A stretch of DNA of 64,000 nucleotides, from contig NZ_JPQU01000017.1 of NCBI RefSeq assembly GCF_000737245.1, positions 62,001 to 126,000 on the forward strand, in the 5' to 3' direction. Position 1 is the first letter of the stretch. Each line of letters starts with the position of its first letter. The notes beneath the pieces are model-generated. The model saw nothing but the letters and a program-made list of their open reading frames with translations, did not search any database and was not told the origin of the DNA. The DNA is from Pseudomonas syringae. Its GTDB lineage: Bacteria; Pseudomonadota; Gammaproteobacteria; Pseudomonadales; Pseudomonadaceae. Shown piece by piece: positions 61,076 through 64,000 of this stretch. Made by a program: the position numbers and the translations under genes.

Positions 61076-64000
61076 ATGAACCTGTCCGGCCCCTTCATCC
61101 GCAGACCGGTAGCCACCATGCTTCTGAGTCTGGCAATCATGTTGCTCGGTGGCGTGAGCTTCGGCCTGCTGCCGGTGGCACCGCTGCCGAACATGGACTT
61201 TCCGGTGATTGTGGTGTCGGCCAGCTTGCCAGGGGCCAGCCCGGAAATCATGGCTTCCAGCGTTGCGACTCCTCTGGAGCGCTCCCTGGGTTCCATTGCC
61301 GGGGTCAACACCATGAGCAGCCGGTCGAGCCAGGGTTCGACCCGGATTATTCTGCAATTTGATCTGGATCGCGACATCAACGGTGCGGCTCGGGAAGTAC
61401 AGGCAGCGATCAACGCCTCGCGTAATCTGCTGCCCAGCGGCATGCGCAGCATGCCGACCTACAAGAAGGTCAACCCGTCTCAGGCACCGATCATGGTCCT
61501 GTCGCTGACCTCCGATGTGCTGCAGAAGGGCCAGCTTTACGACGTCGCTTCGACGATCCTGTCGCAAAGCCTTTCGCAGGTCACTGGCGTGGGCGAAATC
61601 CAGATCGGCGGCAGTTCTCTGCCAGCGGTACGCATCGAACTTGAGCCGCAGCTGCTCGATCAGTACGGTGTTTCCCTGGACGATGTACGGACGACAATTA
61701 CCGGCGCTAATGTGCGTCGGCCCAAGGGCTCGGTCGAGAACTCGCAGTACAACTGGCAGGTGCAGGCCAACGATCAACTCGAGAAAGCTGCAGATTACGA
61801 ATCGCTGATTATCCGCTATCAGGACGGCGCGGCTTTGCGCCTCAAGGATGTAGCGAAAGTCAGCGATGCAGTGGAGAACCGTTACAACTCCGGGTTCTTC
61901 AACGATAAAGGAGCGGTTCTGCTGGTGATCAACCGCCAGGCCGGGGCCAACATCATCGAAACCGTGGCGCAGATAAAGGCTCAGTTGCCGGCCCTGGAAG
62001 CGGTACTGCCGGCCAGCGTCAAGCTGGAACTGGCCCTGGATCGCTCGCCGGTTATCAAGGCCACCTTGCACGAGGCGGAAATGACCCTGCTGATCGCCGT
62101 CGCGCTGGTGATCATGGTGGTGTATCTGTTCCTGGGCAATTTCCGCGCGTCCCTGATCCCCACGTTGGCGGTGCCGGTGTCGCTGGTGGGCACGTTCGCC
62201 TTTATGTACCTGTACGGTTTCTCGCTGAACAACCTGTCGTTGATGGCGCTGATTCTCGCTACGGGGCTGGTGGTGGACGACGCCATTGTGGTGCTGGAGA
62301 ACATTTCCAGGCATATCGACAATGGCATGCCGCCTATGGAGGCGTCGTATCTAGGGGCCAAGGAAGTAGGCTTCACCCTGATGGCGATGAACATATCGCT
62401 GGTGGCGGTCTTTATTTCGATCCTGTTCATGGGCGGTCTGGTCGAGAGTCTGTTCCGGGAGTTCTCCATTACGCTGTCGGCGTCGATCCTCGTGTCGTTG
62501 GTGGTTTCCCTGACCCTGACGCCCATGCTTTGCGCCCGCTGGCTCAAACCCCATGTGCCTGGCAGCGAGAACCGGTTGCAACGCTGGAGCAACCGGGTCA
62601 ACGAGCGCATGGTCGCCGGTTACGATCGCAGCCTTGGCTGGGTGATGCGTCACAGGCGCCTGACATTGCTCAGCCTGCTGGTCACGGTGGTCGTCAACGT
62701 GGCGTTGTATGTGGTGGTGCCCAAGACCTTTCTGCCGACTCAGGACACCGGGCAACTGGTGGGCTTCGTGCGCGGCGACGACGGGCTTTCGTTTTCGGTG
62801 ATGCAGCCAAAGATGGAGATTTTCCGTCGAGCGATTCTGGCTGATCCGGCGGTGGACTCCATAGCCGGTTTCATCGGCGGCAACAGCGGCACCAATAACG
62901 CCTTTTTGCTGGTTCGCCTCAAGCCTATCGAGCAGCGCAAGCTTTCCGCCGAGCAGGTTGTGGAGCGCTTGCGCAAAGAAATGCCGAAGGTACCGGGCGG
63001 ACGGGTGTTCCTCACGCCCGACCAGGATCTGCAGTTGGGTGGTGGCCGTGAGCAGACTACCTCGGCGTATCAGTACATTCTGCAAAGTGGTGATCTTGCC
63101 GCATTGCGCCTGTGGTACCCGAAAGTAGTCGCGGCGCTCAAGGCCTTGCCGGAGCTGACCGCTATTGATGCCCGTGAAGGGCGAGGGGCCCAGCAAGTCA
63201 CATTGCAGGTCAATCGTGATACGGCCAAACGCCTGGGTATCGACATGGATATGGTCACGGCGGTCCTCAACAACGCCTACAGCCAGCGTCAGGTCTCGAC
63301 CATCTACGACAGCCTGAACCAGTACAAGGTGGTGATGGAGGTCAATCCGAAATACGCCCAGGACCCGGTGACGCTGGAGCAGGTCCAGGTCATCACCAAA
63401 GACGGCAATCGGGTGCCACTGTCCAGCATTGCCCATTACGAGCGCACCCTGGCCGATGACAGTGTTTCCCACGATGGGCAGTTTGCTTCGGAAAACATTT
63501 CATTCGATGTCGCCGAAGGGTATAGCGTTGACCAGGCCACCATCGCCATCGAGCGCGCGGTGGCTCAGGTAGGATTGCCGTCGGACGTCATCGCCAAAAT
63601 GGCCGGTACCGCCAGTGCCTTTGCTGCCACCCAGAAAAGTCAGCCCTGGATGATTCTCGGTGCGTTACTGGCGGTCTATCTGGTGCTGGGCATCTTGTAC
63701 GAAAGCTACATCCATCCGTTGACAATCCTTTCGACGCTGCCATCGGCCGGAGTAGGGGCGCTGCTGAGCATTTATGTGATTGGGTCGCAATTCAGCCTTA
63801 TTTCGCTGCTGGGCCTGTTTTTGCTGATCGGCGTGGTCAAGAAAAACGCGATCATGATGATCGACCTGGCGCTGCAGCTTGAGCGCGACAGCGGCATGAG
63901 CCCGGAGGAATCGATCCGGATGGCATGCCTGCAGCGTTTGCGGCCTATCCTGATGACCACGATGGCCGCCATTCTCGGTGCCTTGCCGTTGTTGCTCAGC
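61076..64000 (+). CDS. mdtC: RND efflux pump subunit MdtC/MuxC, partial (3' end beyond window)
   Basis: The reading frame from ATG 61076 (MNLSGPFIRRPVATML) is open for all 975 codons to the window edge; about 50-60 residues are missing compared with its partner. Conserved features: FPVIVVSASLPGASPEIMASSVATPLERSLGSIAGV, TM4 [18 protein letters not shown] with the proton-relay Asp pair, SLTLTPMLCARWL, the porter loop and the TM10-TM11 region [25 protein letters not shown] and [19 protein letters not shown]. It forms a heteromeric pump with MdtB; MuxBC homologues export antibiotics such as novobiocin. The outer-membrane channel gene is expected beyond the window. Confidence 0.95.
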   Translation, partial: MNLSGPFIRRPVATMLLSLAIMLLGGVSFGLLPVAPLPNMDFPVIVVSASLPGASPEIMASSVATPLERSLGSIAGVNTMSSRSSQGSTRIILQFDLDRDINGAAREVQAAINASRNLLPSGMRSMPTYKKVNPSQAPIMVLSLTSDVLQKGQLYDVASTILSQSLSQVTGVGEIQIGGSSLPAVRIELEPQLLDQYGVSLDDVRTTITGANVRRPKGSVENSQYNWQVQANDQLEKAADYESLIIRYQDGAALRLKDVAKVSDAVENRYNSGFFNDKGAVLLVINRQAGANIIETVAQIKAQLPALEAVLPASVKLELALDRSPVIKATLHEAEMTLLIAVALVIMVVYLFLGNFRASLIPTLAVPVSLVGTFAFMYLYGFSLNNLSLMALILATGLVVDDAIVVLENISRHIDNGMPPMEASYLGAKEVGFTLMAMNISLVAVFISILFMGGLVESLFREFSITLSASILVSLVVSLTLTPMLCARWLKPHVPGSENRLQRWSNRVNERMVAGYDRSLGWVMRHRRLTLLSLLVTVVVNVALYVVVPKTFLPTQDTGQLVGFVRGDDGLSFSVMQPKMEIFRRAILADPAVDSIAGFIGGNSGTNNAFLLVRLKPIEQRKLSAEQVVERLRKEMPKVPGGRVFLTPDQDLQLGGGREQTTSAYQYILQSGDLAALRLWYPKVVAALKALPELTAIDAREGRGAQQVTLQVNRDTAKRLGIDMDMVTAVLNNAYSQRQVSTIYDSLNQYKVVMEVNPKYAQDPVTLEQVQVITKDGNRVPLSSIAHYERTLADDSVSHDGQFASENISFDVAEGYSVDQATIAIERAVAQVGLPSDVIAKMAGTASAFAATQKSQPWMILGALLAVYLVLGILYESYIHPLTILSTLPSAGVGALLSIYVIGSQFSLISLLGLFLLIGVVKKNAIMMIDLALQLERDSGMSPEESIRMACLQRLRPILMTTMAAILGALPLLLS

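Overview
The window is a 64 kb piece of a Pseudomonas chromosome, most likely from the fluorescens/syringae side of the genus. This rests on the complete mannitol operon in the Pseudomonas order (mtlR-mtlEFGK-mtlD-mtlY-mtlZ), the hemoprotein sulfite reductase/DUF934 pair, tamAB, an MdtABC/MuxABC efflux operon, and many REP palindromes (arms such as GTAGGAGCGCGCTTGCCCGC or GTGGGAGCGAATTCATTCGC) at gene ends. No rRNA, tRNA, CRISPR array, IS element or prophage is visible.

Layout. 0.2-5.3 kb: small hypothetical genes, two tandem paralogous XRE regulators with a broken small gene between them, an orphan GvpU-like protein and a Nudix hydrolase. 5.5-9.1 kb: a large GAF-GAF-GGDEF-EAL cyclic-di-GMP protein and a hypothetical gene. 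9.3-19.0 kb: polyol uptake and catabolism on the minus strand. MtlR controls an ABC transporter (MtlEFGK), mannitol dehydrogenase makes fructose, and the two sugar kinases phosphorylate the products; a promoter, AraC-type half-sites and a Crc/Hfq motif can be read in front of mtlE. 19.2-19.9 kb: cobF. 20.1-32.4 kb: a signalling island with a receiver protein overlapping a glycosyltransferase, a 1170-residue CHASE3 hybrid histidine kinase with three receivers, CheR and CheB enzymes, a second kinase, a lone receiver, and in the opposite direction a KaiC-like double ATPase translationally coupled to a hybrid kinase. 32.8-39.9 kb: acyl-CoA metabolism and housekeeping genes (dienoyl-CoA isomerase-like protein, NudC, TauE/SafE, SDR, phosphotransferase, SCP2, histidine phosphatase, SohB). 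40.0-43.7 kb: a 1214-residue leucine-rich-repeat protein with a NEL-type E3 ubiquitin ligase C terminus, the strongest candidate for an unusual system. 43.9-49.3 kb: sulfite reduction, small membrane proteins, a PstS-OmpA fusion and exonuclease III. 49.5-56.4 kb: an acetyltransferase, tamA-tamB and thiol peroxidase. 56.6 kb to the end: mdtA-mdtB-mdtC, with mdtC cut by the window edge.

The most interesting items are the NEL-type ligase, the KaiC/pseudo-receiver kinase pair next to a CheR/CheB/kinase array that has no chemoreceptor, and the regulatory architecture of the mtl operon (a stem-loop after mtlE, a perfect 41-bp inverted repeat between mtlG and mtlK, and a five-triplet Crc/Hfq motif). 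Functions come from motif recognition by eye; no database search was run.
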